Positions 41,571-59,983 of a DNA stretch of 64,000 bases are shown here, piece by piece. Below the pieces are notes generated by a model that was not told the origin of the DNA, did not search any database, and worked only from the letters and a program-made list of their open reading frames with translations. The DNA comes from Haliclona indistincta (lineage: Eukaryota; Porifera; Demospongiae; Haplosclerida; Chalinidae): positions 2,168,411-2,232,410 of the forward strand of contig OZ024786.1 of the NCBI GenBank assembly GCA_964017065.1. Reading direction: 5' to 3'. The position numbers and the translations under genes are program-made. Each line of letters opens with the position of its first letter. Position 1 is the stretch's first letter.

Positions 41571-43396
41571 GCCCTGACTAAGATTTGTATGCATTTAACT
41601 TAGGAGAGGATAACTCAACTGTTTTAGGGTAATTTGACCCCAAGGAATAAGATGTGATATGTGCCAAATTGTCTATCCGCTGCGAAATACCCGGAAATGA
41701 CCACGCCTTTTTATCGGCACTGTCAATAACAATAATTGCTCAATCTTCTTAACCATTTTAGTAACCTACTTTCTAGCAACTGTTCTAAGGTAATATGACC
41801 CTAAGGAATGTATTGGGATGTGTGCCAAAACCAATAGTCACTGCAAAAAATGGCTACACCTTTTCAGAAATGCATGAACATCTCTATTTTAAACGAGAGT
41901 TTAATTTTAAGATTCTGATGGTTTGAAAACAGTACAAGTACAGGGTATTACCAACAAAAAGACACAATTTATTAACTTGAGGAGTCACTTAATATAAACT
42001 TAGGCAGTATTTAGTATTACAAAAAATGATGTCTACAAAAATTAAGTCATTCAGTGATAGGGTTTTTAGGAGCTATACTTTACACTTGCAGTATTTGCAA
42101 CACTTGATTCCAGCTACCCTGCAGCGACATATCCATTCTTGTGGGCACATTTACCACATGTACAAGGATCAGGAAGGTCTTCAGGCTTGGAGGTAACAAT
42201 ATCAGGAACTATTAAATTTCTTTGTGAAACCATACGACTCAGTTTTCATTTCTAAACCATCTTCAAGTGGGGCTTGTATCCACAGCTGATGTAATTTATG
42301 CCCTTTGAGTATGCTTTTTTGCATTGGCTGATGTGCAGGGAATTTTCTCAAAGTCAATTTTGAGGGAATTGCTATTAAAAAAGCAGCAGGATGCAAGTCA
42401 TTAAATGTTTCCAAGTCTTTTGTTGGCTTGAGAAACCTTACTACAGCACCGGTGACAAGCTTAAAAGGTGTCTTCCTGCACTCCGTGCTCTGACTGGATG
42501 TGATACAACTAGCAAGATTTCTACGAACCATGCAGCAATGAAAGCTATCCACAACAAGTTAACCGTGCACTGATACAGAACTTTAAGTCTTTAACATCTC
42601 AGAGCTGACAGAGACACGGAAGATACAGATGGCAGAAATTGTCTAGTAAGGTGTCTCAAAAGACTTGGAAACATTTGATGACTTGCGTCTTGCTGCTTTT
42701 AATAGCAATTCCCTCAAAATGGACTTTGAGAAAATTCTCTGCACATCAGCCAATGCAAGAAAGCATATTCAAATGGCATAATTACAACAGCTGTGGATAC
42801 AAGCCCCACTTGAAGATGGTTTAGAAATGAAAACTGAGACGTATGGTTTCACAAAGAAATTTAATAGTTCCTGGTATTGTTACCTCCAAGCCTGAAGACC
42901 TTCCTGATCCTTGTACATGTGGTAAATGTGCCCACAAGAATGGATATGTCGCTGCAGGGTAGCTGGAATCAAGTGTTGCAAATACTGCAAGTGTAAAGTA
43001 GCTCCTAAAAACCCTATCACTGAATGACTTAATTTTTGTAGACATCATTTTTGTAATACTAATTACTGCCTAAGTTTATATTAAGTGACTCCTCAAGTTA
43101 ATAAATAGTGTCTTTTTGTTGGTAATACCCTGTACTTGTACTGTTTTCAAACCATCAGAATCTTACAATATACCTTAGAACAGTTGCCAGAAAGTAGGTT
43201 ACTAATGGTTAAGAAGATAGAGCAAAAATTATTGTTATTGACACTGCCGATAAAAAGGGCGTGGTCATTTCCGGGTATTTCGCAGCGGATAGACAATTTG
43301 GCACATATCACATCTTATTCCTTGGGGTCAAATTACCCTAAACACAGTTGAGTTATCCTCTCCTAAATTAAATGCATACAAATCTTAGTCAGGGCC
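41571..43396. mobile_element. long-inverted-repeat DNA transposon relic in gene D intron 5
   Basis: The ends GGCCCTGACTAAGATTTGTA and its inverted partner are bounded by TAGA on both sides, a possible 4-bp duplication. The two arms (about 41571-42425 and 42640-43396) are inverted copies. The centre encodes LRALTGCDTTSK, and the arm 42850-43000 encodes PDPCTCGKCAHKNG followed by a stop and more cysteines. A TGCDT motif plus a Cys-rich C-terminus recalls Academ-type transposons with an XPG-like nuclease, but this is from memory. Stops and frameshifts show it is dead. Confidence 0.55.
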
Positions 43397-44316
43397 TAGA
43401 CTACAAGGAAAAGGCAGAATTTAATTTTGGAGAAAGCTTGATGCACCATATTCACTCCTGCCAAATTATACCTGCTATAATAATGAACAGATTTCACAAA
43501 ACCCTCAAAACCCACAAAACCTGTCATATGCATAATATGAGTTAGCTCCTTAGTTATGGTTTGCATAAAGAGCTATGGAGCTAAAGCCAACCTGCTTGCT
43601 ACGGTATTGAAGCTGCACTGCTAACCAGAAGACAATAAGTGCTGACCTCAAGGTATACAAAGTGGGCGTGACCATGAACACGCGTGACATGAGCTGAGTG
43701 AACATTGCTGTTGGCTTAGATAGGCTTTTCTCGAGATGTCTACGCAACTTTATACCAGTACTGCAGTTCAGTTGGAATCTACAAGCATCTAGATAGTTGA
43801 ATATAGCCGCTTGTGTTTTCAGAGAGATGGAGATGACCGTCAAGGTGGGTCAGCCATGCATAAGTCGGTAACAAAAGCACTTTAGCAAAATCCACGAGTC
43901 ACTGCACGTACAGATTAGTGTTGTGTACATATTATATCCAATCACATGTCTATCAGTTAGTCAACTAGCTTGATATCTTGTAGTCAATAGTTACAATAGA
44001 GATTATAAACAATGGTGGATTTATTTGTCAAACCACACACTAGCTCAATGTTTTGATTTGTCAAATAGAGTCCTATATTGTTGCATAATTGTACTTGTGC
44101 GATGTGCATGCAACTGTGTTATTATAATGATTGTGCAATAATAATTATTGGTGGTGCTTCCTGTCATGTGTTTGTGGGAATTTGAATAATTATGACTCTG
44201 CACTCATTCACATTCTATACAACTTCTTTCATTTCTGTATAGTGACTACGTTCTCCCATTAAGTCTGAAGATGAATTAGTTAAACAAAGATAGTTCTATG
44301 TTGGCTGCCATAATTA

Positions 44317-45925
44317 CAAGAAATTAAAAAGATTTCTATCGAAATCAAAAGGATGTAGTGATGAAGAAATCTACCACTGGTTCACAATGTAAACCAACAA
44401 GGAACAAGCATAGAATGGTAACACGATTGACTTGCTAACAGACCATAGATCCCTACATCAGTGGCTGCTGTGGCCAGACTATAGCTAGTTAAGCTATTTA
44501 CTGTTGACTGACACTTTGAATAGAATTCAGCTTGTGACAAAATATTGATCTTATGTACAGCCACTGATGTAGGGATCTATGGTCTGTTAGCAAGTCAATC
44601 GTGTTACCATTCTATGCTTGTTCCTTGTTGGTTTACATTGTGAACCAGTGGTAGATTTCTTCATCACTACATCCTTTTGATTTCGATAGAAATCTTTTTA
44701 ATTTCTTGTTTGTGTCCTTTTTTCTTTTTAGTGAAGTGCAGTTCAATATCATGCATGTACGGAGAAGTCTTTGTTTCCACCATTAGTTTAGTTTAGTATT
44801 CCTGTTGTTGATGGCTTTTCTTAAACTTGTAGCTAAAATTGTTAAGCTGTACGTATCAGGTCTGCCTAGTCGCCTACGCATGCATGCAGTGCATACGAGC
44901 CCCGCCCACACTTGTTTGTAGACCTATACGGCGGTTATAATTATCTGGCAAGTGCAGAATGGCGATCCTACACGAGCTTACCGTTCTTCGAAGACTCCAG
45001 ACAAATGCCAGGTGTGTGTTCTCCGCAGTGGCGTAACTGGCACTCTGGTGACCCCAGGGCCTGATTAATATTCATTGTAGCCACACCCACTTTTATTAAC
45101 AACTGGTTCTGGCTGTACAGGTCTCTTCCAGGGCAAATACCTCCAAATAGGCAGTTGCCTACTACTCATGATGTTTGTAGTGGTTCACTGTGGTTGCAAC
45201 AGATCAGCTGTAGCTGTGGTCTCTTATTATTATATTAGCTAATAACTATGACAACGCGCCAATTGAAAAAGCCATGCATGCGTGTAAATGAATATAATTA
45301 TTATTTGTGAATATAATTAACGATCGCTTTTGATGCCAGGGCCCAGGCCCGTGTAGGCCCGGGTTCAGATACGCCACTGGTTCTCCGTGATAGTGATCCA
45401 CACGGCGCAGTGATACTTTAGCTGCTTGGTCACGTGCGCTACCCATTGCTTGGTCACGTGCGTATTGCGCAATCACAATAATGGCGTCTAACACTAAGCT
45501 GACAATGGATCATGATCGAGAAATCGCGGAACTTAGATCACCGTTACGCTAAAAGCAAAGCTCAAAAGGCACATGCCAGGAGAATTTCACGACTGTTCGT
45601 GGATGTTTTGGTTTCGGCACTGCTCGCGTAAAGGCGCTAGGCGAGTTGAAGAAAGAAAGAAGAAAGAAAGAAGAAAGAAGAAAACGAAGATGACGAAACT
45701 CGATTTTCACCGTTTCCAGGTTCGTCACTTTGGTAACAATTTCGAGCAATCTCCTTGCTACTGTAAGATGGGGCAACGCCAGAGAGCAGATCAAAGTGTC
45801 TGAAGACGTATAAAATTCAACACCAGGCGAAATATCAGCGTTTGAACGCTAATACATTGTATGTAGCCGCCATCTTGTTTTCTCGTTCATCCCTACATAG
45901 GGAGTCACTACCGTGCCTCCCTAAT
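44317..45925 (+). repeat. duplicated repeat block, copy 1 (gene D intron 5)
   Basis: Matches 58138-59983 along its length. Begins with a hairpin of about 390 bp (44317-44708; arms meet near ACAGCCACTGATGTAGGGAT), then a spacer, a segment with two GGTCACGTGCG boxes (45427-45465), an ATG-containing stretch with GAAAGAAAGAAG runs, and a terminal hairpin (GGGAGTCAC-TACC-GTGCCTCCC) at the right edge. A hAT-like MITE is inserted at 45026. Confidence 0.65.
45026..45379. mobile_element. hAT-like MITE with 8-bp target duplication
   Basis: Ends CAGTGGCGTAACTGG and, inverted, CAGTGGCGTATCTGAACCC. GTTCTCCG is duplicated exactly on both sides (45018-45025 and 45380-45387). The paralogous block at about 58834 (GTGTTCTCAGTGATCC) lacks it, giving the empty site. 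354 bp, noncoding. Confidence 0.8.
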
Positions 45926-47221
45926 AGTCATGTACATTTCATAATAGCTTATAGATTATCTATGTGTAGCTGTGTAGTTTTTTATGGTACAGCAATTTTT
46001 CATTGTCGAGCGTCTCCTGCATACGTGTTCAAAACTTAGCTTCTGAGCAAGGATTTGAGCTGTCTGGCTGCTCTAATATTTCTCCTTGAAATCACTTTGT
46101 GCCTGTGCAATCCTCATTTGCAGTTGGCTTCTCACAGTCAATTAATCATTGGAAAATCGCTGTAGCTGTTATAAATATAAAACATTTCATCATTCATGTG
46201 TCTATATCATAATTATTATTGCAGATTCTCAATTTCTTTACACTGGGACCACAATTGATACATGTAGAGGTCGCAACACTGGTACGTTAATCCTGCATGT
46301 CTATATTTTTATAATCCTGTCTATAATAAGTTCTATTGGGTGTATCTAGTGCGTAGTATGTGTCATTCATGCATAGTTGCTCAATCTGTTATTGTGTCTC
46401 ACCTTCTCACGAGCATACTAGTTTTGTTGGTACCCAAATGATACTGTCAAAATGTGCTCCCTGTATGCTTTTGCACTGGATGTTTAAACATTACAGATCC
46501 AATACGTACCTAGTAGGTACTAATTTTTTTCTTTATTTTTTTACTGTGTTGTTAGTATCATTACACTTTGGATAAACTAAGAATCTGAATCTCGTTAATT
46601 GTTTTCATTTTATTTTCTATAGAGCCTGTGAATTTGGGAGCAGCCCTTGGAGGGACATTTGGAGTCATCGTCTTACTGATATTGCTGATCATCATTCTTG
46701 GACATATGCTGTGTACAAACAAACGAAAAAGAGGCTCTTATCTTGCTTTTAATACCCGCCATGTTCCCAGAGTGGTTACTTACTCACGTGTGTCTACTAC
46801 GACCACCATGACCTCTAGTTCCTCTCAATCAGTATCAACAGAACTGCAACAAGTACCTGCTTCTTTCAACTTGCCGCCACCAGAACAACCAGCTTCTACA
46901 TTCACCTACAATCAGCCAACGGATCCTACCATTACTGCAGCAGCTCCTCCTGCTTATGCACTTCATTCAAACTATTCTACATACGACGAGAAAAGCAGAG
47001 AGAAAGACGAGATATCTGACCTACCACCACCTTACCAACCTACAGCATTTGGTTATCCGGTGGAACCTTCGGCAACCGGTTTTCAACCAGCCGCATACCC
47101 AGCGACGGCAGCTGCTTATCCTCCTCCTACAGCTCCCGGCTTCCCACCGCCTACTGCTCCCGGAGGAGAAGGCACCAATTGGAGCGCTGCAGCTTATCCT
47201 CCTTATCCACCACAACTTTAA

Positions 47222-49021
47222 ATTCAATGAATGACGATGTTATTGTAAATGCATGATGGTATTACACATCATAGCTGTTCTATTGTGTACATTCACAGGT
47301 ATGCTAAATTATTTACCATTTTTGACTCGTAGAATGATTTTTTTTGAGTTCAATAAAGTTCAATCATATTTTTGTGCAACATTTTAAAGTGTATCAATAT
47401 TATTTTTGCTTTCTCAATGTTCTGCAATCCTCCACTGTCCAGTCAGCCTCCTCTTCTCAGGGTTATGCCCTTCATGTTGCTGAGGCCCTCAAAATTGCTG
47501 CTCATGACAATCTTTGTCGGGCTGAAGGTGGAGGTCCTTTATCTCTCTCGCAGCGCAGTGGAGGTCTTGGGTGGATGGGGCTCTCAGGCTTTCTCTACCA
47601 TTAAAGGAATTGCCCGCATGAGAGACTCTTAATAAAAATTGTCTTGGCGTCACCAACTATTCTCCCTTGAAACTATCTGTGGTTTTGTGGAGATGCAATG
47701 CCTCCATGTGGGTGTCTCAGTGCAGGTCTCTGGACTGTCTTGTTTAATTACGTTAGTTTGTTTTAGTAGTTTTATCATTAGTTACAGTTAATTTTGTTGT
47801 TTTTTTATTGCCATTAATATAAATGTTGCATGTACAATGTAAAACAGATTTGAGCAAAATGAATGAAAGATAGAGTTAGGAATGAATGTCAAGAGCAAGG
47901 GGACCTGGATTCGTCTCCTTGTTATAAAATAGTGTTGTCTTGCTGTATTGTTTCAAAATTGTGTTTTTTAAAACTGTTACAACAATAATTATTATAGAAT
48001 GTATGTTTTTACAACATGTTGTTCAAATAATATGTTCGAGTTGAATTTTGCAGTTATAACGCATCGAGGATATTAAAATCACAATAGATTTTGATGCAGA
48101 TGGCTACTGGAATGAGTACACAACAAATCAACGTGGACGTTATAGTAATTGTGACTGCAGTAATGATAATATTGGTATCTGTATCACCTACAAGTAATAA
48201 AAACATTTTAACCAAAATGCAAGAGATTTAGGGTTGGTACATTTATCGAAAAAGTATGAAAACAAGAATTTGAAATGAAAAGGATTGTAACAGTAGCAGC
48301 GTAATACTACCTCCCTATTAAATTAACCACAAGTATCGAAAGCAGAGGTCAGAATTTGAAAATTTGGATCTATACTATACCACCCTGTAGCAGAAATATT
48401 GTGAAGTTTCCTGAAAAATTTCCTGTATCACGAATCAGGAAATTCAACTTTTCTTCCAGTGCAGCTATGGTCTAAATCAAAATGTATGGGGTACATGAAA
48501 AGTATTGTGGTTTATAGTGTGACATGTTTTAAGAAGGTGATTTATTTTACTGCTGAAAACTGCATGATCAGGACATAGTTTAATAATCACACCCTGTAGT
48601 CAACAACAAATTCTGTAGTGTTTGGTACTTGGTAGCGTATTAATAATCAAGTTACTGCAGGATACAGAGAGGATAACACTGACGAATGATGATACAATAC
48701 AGAATCAGCAAAGGCTATAATATTAAATCAACTTGTGACATGTAAAATTATGTTTTAAATCAAATCCTGCTCTTCTACCATGATGTACCTGTACATGTAT
48801 TTTCTCTCATGAGTTATTCTGTATACATTCCTCACGCTTAAAAACGCTATGTAAAATCAAACATACATATTATGCATCTTGTACCTTGGCTGTTAATACA
48901 TGTAGTTACAGTTGTTGTTGATTGTGAACTGTTTGATGGAGAATCTACAAAATTTGTGATCAATAATACGATATGCTTTATAACCACTAGATATTGTGTG
49001 TTATTAATTTTATTAACTTAC
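47222..49021. other. convergent intergenic region between genes D and E
   Basis: Contains the D 3' flank, split by a LINE fragment (47423-48031). A copy of the shared SRCR downstream segment is at 48040-48160 and 48700-48960. A direct repeat pairs 48530-48660 with 49333-49465 in gene E intron 4. No membrane-span exon for E was found here on the minus strand. Confidence 0.5.
47423..48031 (+). mobile_element. 5'-truncated non-LTR retrotransposon fragment
   Basis: Inserted in a segment that is continuous after genes B and C; ATGTTC is repeated at both edges (47417-47422 and 48032-48037), a target duplication. The start encodes AEALKIAAHDNLCRAEG and, after a frameshift, AVEVLGGWGSQAFSTIKGIA then a stop. 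I associate such sequence with the C-terminal region of LINE polyproteins. About 400 bp of 3' untranslated-like DNA follows. Family not identified. Confidence 0.45.
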
Positions 49022-50663
49022 AGCATTCAACAGTAACAGTTTGGTTGCGTTCACAGTCTGTGACTTGTCTCAATGGACAATCTTCACATTCAGAGATACA
49101 TTGTGGTTGAGACATGCATTGTAAGTTGCTCAACCAAATGGGTTGTTCACTGGACCCTTTACTGCATTCATTTTGATGACAAAATAGAAATGTTATAAGT
49201 ATAGTAACAATAAACAGTATAGCACTATAAGTTGTTGGAAAAAATAGTAAATAAATAATATTGTGTTATTGTACATTTCTTCCATTATACTGTGCGGTTA
49301 GGTAGGTACAAGTATACTAGGTTTACGTTAAGTTTCAAGAAGGTGATTAAATATACTGCTGAATACTGCACGATCTAGACATAGTTAAATAATCACACCC
49401 TGTAGACAACAACAAATTCTGTAGTGTTTGGTAGATTGGTATAGCGTATTAATAATCAGGTTATAAGATATAAGATGAGCGATGACACATAGGGTATTTG
49501 ACAGAGACACTATTTGATCCTACAGCATGTGTTGACTATAAATAATACCACTACATTCAAAATTAATGTCAGAAAATTTAATCACTGCATAGAAGATATA
49601 ATCACTGCATAGCTATTAGCCTAAGATATAATACTCACTTACATTGTGAGATGATTGTATTGATAAGCACTGCTGTATCCTAGTTGCCTGCATATAGTGT
49701 CAGCATCTGTTTGATTGAACCCATCACCACACACAGTACCCCACTGTCCATTACAGTACACCTCAACCAGACCCTGGTTGACAGAGACTCCTCCAGTAAG
49801 ACGAACCTGACCGGAATAAGTACTGTTCCAGATTCTTGTGGATGCTATTAATAATGGAACATTAATAACTAAATTCAAAGCTGCTTGTTATACAGTGGAA
49901 CCCCTCTAACTCGGAAACCCTTGGATCAGTCCGGACCTGATTTCAGGGTCCAGTTGTTAAATGTACTACAAGGATCACATGCAATATCTACTTTACGGTT
50001 AGTGTTCTTATGTGAGGAGTATCAACCGTGAGAGGTTCCACTATAGTTAAGCTACGAGGCGCATTATCTTTTACCAGCCAACTCTGAGCTGCCAACAGTG
50101 TACAATTTAGCTTGATTATGATTTGATTAACTTACAACAGAAAACTGACACATCATCGTCATCTGTACAAGATGTTGGCAGTGAAGAAGAAATGAAGGAA
50201 CACTGGAGTATCGCAAGATACTGAGATGTTGGACATTTCACACTCTCAAGCAAAGTAGGACTATTGTCTGGACCAAATCTGAACAACAAGTATCAACATA
50301 GTATCATGCATTACAAAGATATTTTCTTACGAGTCAGTACTTGCTCTGCTGTAGCTACTAGCACTAGCATAGCCCAGTTGATGACAGATCACATTGGCTT
50401 CATTCATTCCAAAGTTGTCAGCACAGATATTTCCCCAAGTGTTATTGTACCGTAGTTGCACTCGTCCAGAGGTGAACGATGGTGACGAGTGAGTACCATT
50501 TCGAAATAGCCTTATGGGTCCATTGGGAGGAATTTGACCTACAACCATTACCATGTAATTAACAGCAGCATTATTATACTTATAAGCTATTTGTCAGTTA
50601 CTTACCAAGGACAACTGAGGTAGATTGCAATAGTAGAACCAGCACTATTGAATTCAATATCAT
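49022..50663 (-). CDS. SRCR gene E: two-SRCR protein, no membrane exon found
   Basis: Exons on the minus strand: 50663-50606, 50538-50331, 50278-50136, 49844-49643, 49161-49022; phases agree with genes A to D. Signal peptide MILNSIVLVLLLQSTSVVLG; SRCR1 about 20-136 (NGPIRLFRNG ... SGRVQLRYNN ... ICHQLGYASA); SRCR2 137-250 (GQVRLTGGVS ... GQWGTVCGDGF ... CRQLGYSSAY ... CISECEDC). After exon 5 no stalk, membrane or tail exon is visible before gene D. If the last intron is not removed, translation adds about 11 residues and stops at 48987. E is then a secreted two-SRCR protein, or a truncated gene. SRCR1 is closest to gene A (shared ASASSYSRAS). Confidence 0.75.
49897..50044. mobile_element. pogo/Tigger-like MITE in gene E intron 3
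   Basis: Ends TACAGTGGAACCCCTCT and, inverted, ATAGTGGAACCTCTC, flanked by TA. CAGTGGAACC ends with TA flanks resemble pogo/Tigger-type Tc1-mariner MITEs. A relative sits in SPPL2 intron 5. Noncoding. Confidence 0.55.
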
Positions 50664-50852
50664 TGCTATAATTCTGGAACAGGCTTGGCTCGCAATTATT
50701 ACTGTTTGTGATAACTGTATCAAGCTAATGTAGTCTAGAATGCATGTACGCATGCGTATATTATGCGCGCAACGCATGCGCGCATTGCGCAATTGTATTA
50801 ACGAGGTAGGCGTGTTCGAGGGTGTGGCTTTAAAATAGCAAGTCGAATCGAC
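50664..50852. promoter_or_regulatory. bidirectional promoter between gene E and SPPL2
   Basis: Only 189 bp separate the two start codons. The centre (50757-50795) is rich in GCGC and GCATGC: GCGCGCAACGCATGCGCGCAT, with an NRF1-like core, then the palindrome ATTGCGCAAT, a C/EBP-like site. A single shared promoter is the simplest reading. Confidence 0.5.
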
Positions 50853-58029
<7,177 letters not shown>

Positions 58030-58871
58030 TTATATTTACATTTGTCAACTACATGTATTTAGCAGATTTTGTTTATAATTTTATTCATAAAAATTAATCA
58101 CTGTTGCAATATTTTTGTTTACCAAGACATGTATGTAAAGAAATTAAAAAGATTTCTATCGAAATCAAAAGGATGTAGGGTTGTGAAATGTACCACTGGT
58201 TCACAATGTAAACTAACAAGGAACAACCATGGAATGGTAACACGATTGACTTGCTAACAGACCATAGATCCCTACATCAGTGGCTGCTGTGGTTGGCTAT
58301 AGCTAGTTCAGCTAGTTGCTGACTGACACCTGACGTGCATTCAGCTTGTGACAAAATATTGATCTTATGTACAGCCACAGATGTAGGGATCTATGGTCTG
58401 TTAGCAAGTCAATCGTGTTACCATTCCATGGTTGTTCCTTGTTAGTTTACATTGTGAACCAGTGGTACATTTCACAACCCTACATCCTTTTGATTTCGAT
58501 AGAAATCTTTTTAATTTCTTGTTTGTGTCCTTTTTTTCTTTTTCAGCGAAGTGCAGTTCAATATCATGCACGTACTGAGCCGTCTTTGTTTCCACCATTG
58601 GTTTAGTTTTCCTGTTGTTGATGGCTTTTCTTTATTATTAAGAATTTTAAACTTGTAGCTAAAAATAATTGTTGTGCTGTTAATATCAGCTCGCCTACAC
58701 ATGCATGCAGTGGATACGAGCCCCGCCCACACTTGTTTGTAGACATGTACACGTACGGCGGTTGTAATTATCTGGCAAGCGCAGAATGGTGATTCTAAAC
58801 GAGCTTACCGTTCTTCGAAGACTCCAGACATATGTGTTCTCAGTGATCCATACGGCGCGGCGATACTCAAG

Positions 58872-59471
58872 TAGTCTCGTCCCCAGACCACACCTCTTCC
58901 GCCTACTTCAGAGAGGGTCTGGTTGCTTTGGTCGATTTTCTTGGCATTTTGCTAGACAAGTGTTACGTAATACTCGTGCAATAAAACGTAATGAATATTA
59001 AAACAAAACATGGCGGCTCAGAGCAATACACAGCATCAATGTTTGGTCTGCAGATGTGAGGTCGATCGAGGAGAGAAATATCGACGACGACGAAGGATAG
59101 ATAAGTGCTCACATGACTTCAAAGTTTACGCTATGATGTTGGGGTTGAAAACCGTGAACTTTGACGATCCTACCTTTGCTTGTAGAGCTTGCTTCGCACG
59201 AAAGCCGAGGTTATTTTGCTGTCCAGAACGTTCGCTGACAGAGCAAGGTTGAACCTGGGCACGTTGACTTCCATCACAACATGGCCGATTATTGGCGATT
59301 AATCGATTGATTGATAGATCGATTATATTACGTAAGACTGGACCATTCGACCAATCAGATTCTATCCCACAAATTCCAGGATAAATCTACATCCGGAGCC
59401 AAGAAAATCGACCAAAGCAACCAGACCCTCTCTGAAGTAGGCGGAAGAGGTGTGGTCTGGGGACGAGACTA
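58872..59471. mobile_element. Mutator-like element, 600 bp, with 9-bp duplication
   Basis: Perfect terminal inverted repeats of about 73 bp begin TAGTCTCGTCCCCAGACCAC. ATACTCAAG is duplicated on both sides (58863-58871, 59472-59480). The paralogous block at about 45415 (GATACTTTAGCTGCTTGG) is the empty site. Nine-bp duplications with long inverted repeats are the mark of Mutator-like elements. It carries one internal frame (next entry). Confidence 0.75.
59010..59252 (+). CDS. 80-aa Cys-rich frame inside the Mutator-like element
   Basis: Starts in GCC/AACATGGCG context. Has CLVCRCEVDRG, a basic stretch RRRRR, CSHDF, then CRACF and a final CC: two C-x2-C pairs about 50 residues apart, as in a zinc-binding fold. 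Not a transposase. It could be a captured host exon (Pack-MULE style) or a short element gene. No splice donor was confirmed. I do not recognise the family. Confidence 0.4.
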   Translation: MAAQSNTQHQCLVCRCEVDRGEKYRRRRRIDKCSHDFKVYAMMLGLKTVNFDDPTFACRACFARKPRLFCCPERSLTEQG

Positions 59472-59983
59472 ATACTCAAGCTAGTGCTTGGTCACGTGCG
59501 CTAACCGCTGCTTGGTCACGTGCGTATTGCGCAATCACATTAATGGCGTCTAACACTTAGCTGACAATGGATCACGATCGAGAAATCGCGGACTCGATTT
59601 ATATCGACGTTTCGCTAAAAACTAAGTTCAAAAGGCACCTGCCAGAAGAATTTCACGACTGTTCGTGGGTGTTTTGGTCTCGGCATTGCTCGCGTAAAGG
59701 CGCTAGACGCGCTGAAGAAAGAAAGAAAGAAGAAGAAGAAAACGAAGATGACGAAACACGATTTTCACCGTTTCCAGGTTCGTCACTTTAGCAACAATTT
59801 CGAGCAATCTCCTTGCTACTGTAAGATGGGGCAACGCCAGAGAGCAGATTTAAGTGTCTTTTGACGTATACAATTCATCACCAGGCGAAATGTCAGCGTT
59901 TGAACGCTAATACATTGTATGTAGCCGCCATCTTGTTTTCTCGTTCAACCCTACATAGGGAGGCACTACCGTGCCTCCCTAAT

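Larger units (their letters stand above)
37010..47221 (+). pseudogene. SRCR gene D, interrupted by a 2,067-bp insertion in exon 2
   Basis: Exon pieces: 37010-37079, 37176-37276 plus 39344-39444 (exon 2 split), 40152-40291, 40707-40908, 41316-41449, 46225-46281, 46623-47221. The two halves of exon 2 total 202 nt, exactly the length of exon 2 in gene C. Without the insertion all seven exons would keep the frame (467 codons). Everything else looks healthy: splice sites, cysteines, membrane span and the Pro/Tyr tail with PPPYQP. The insertion brings stops in every useful reading and lacks GT..AG at its edges, so this copy is probably broken. The lesion must be recent, or the allele may be polymorphic, because no second damage has built up. 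Intron 5 has collected further mobile DNA. Confidence 0.75.
58138..59983 (+). repeat. duplicated repeat block, copy 2 (downstream of SPPL2)
   Basis: Partner of 44317-45925. Hairpin of about 383 bp at 58138-58520, then the same spacer and promoter-like GGTCACGTGCG pair (59490-59525). An ATG-led frame at 59567-59791 (MDHDREIADS...) keeps 74 codons open here; the other copy has an early stop. Ends in a hairpin, GGGAGGCAC-TACC-GTGCCTCCC, followed by TAAT. The block begins about 110 bp after the SPPL2 stop codon, so it may lie in its 3' untranslated region. Confidence 0.65.

Noticed and set aside
42202..42552. 116-aa minus-strand frame as a host gene
   Set aside because: It lies in the inverted arm of the transposon relic and mirrors the degraded coding of the other arm.
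45573..45803. Lys/Arg/Glu-rich frame (RRVEERKKKERRKKK)
   Set aside because: Based on a GAAAGAAAG simple repeat within the duplicated block; the partner block has a different frame structure.
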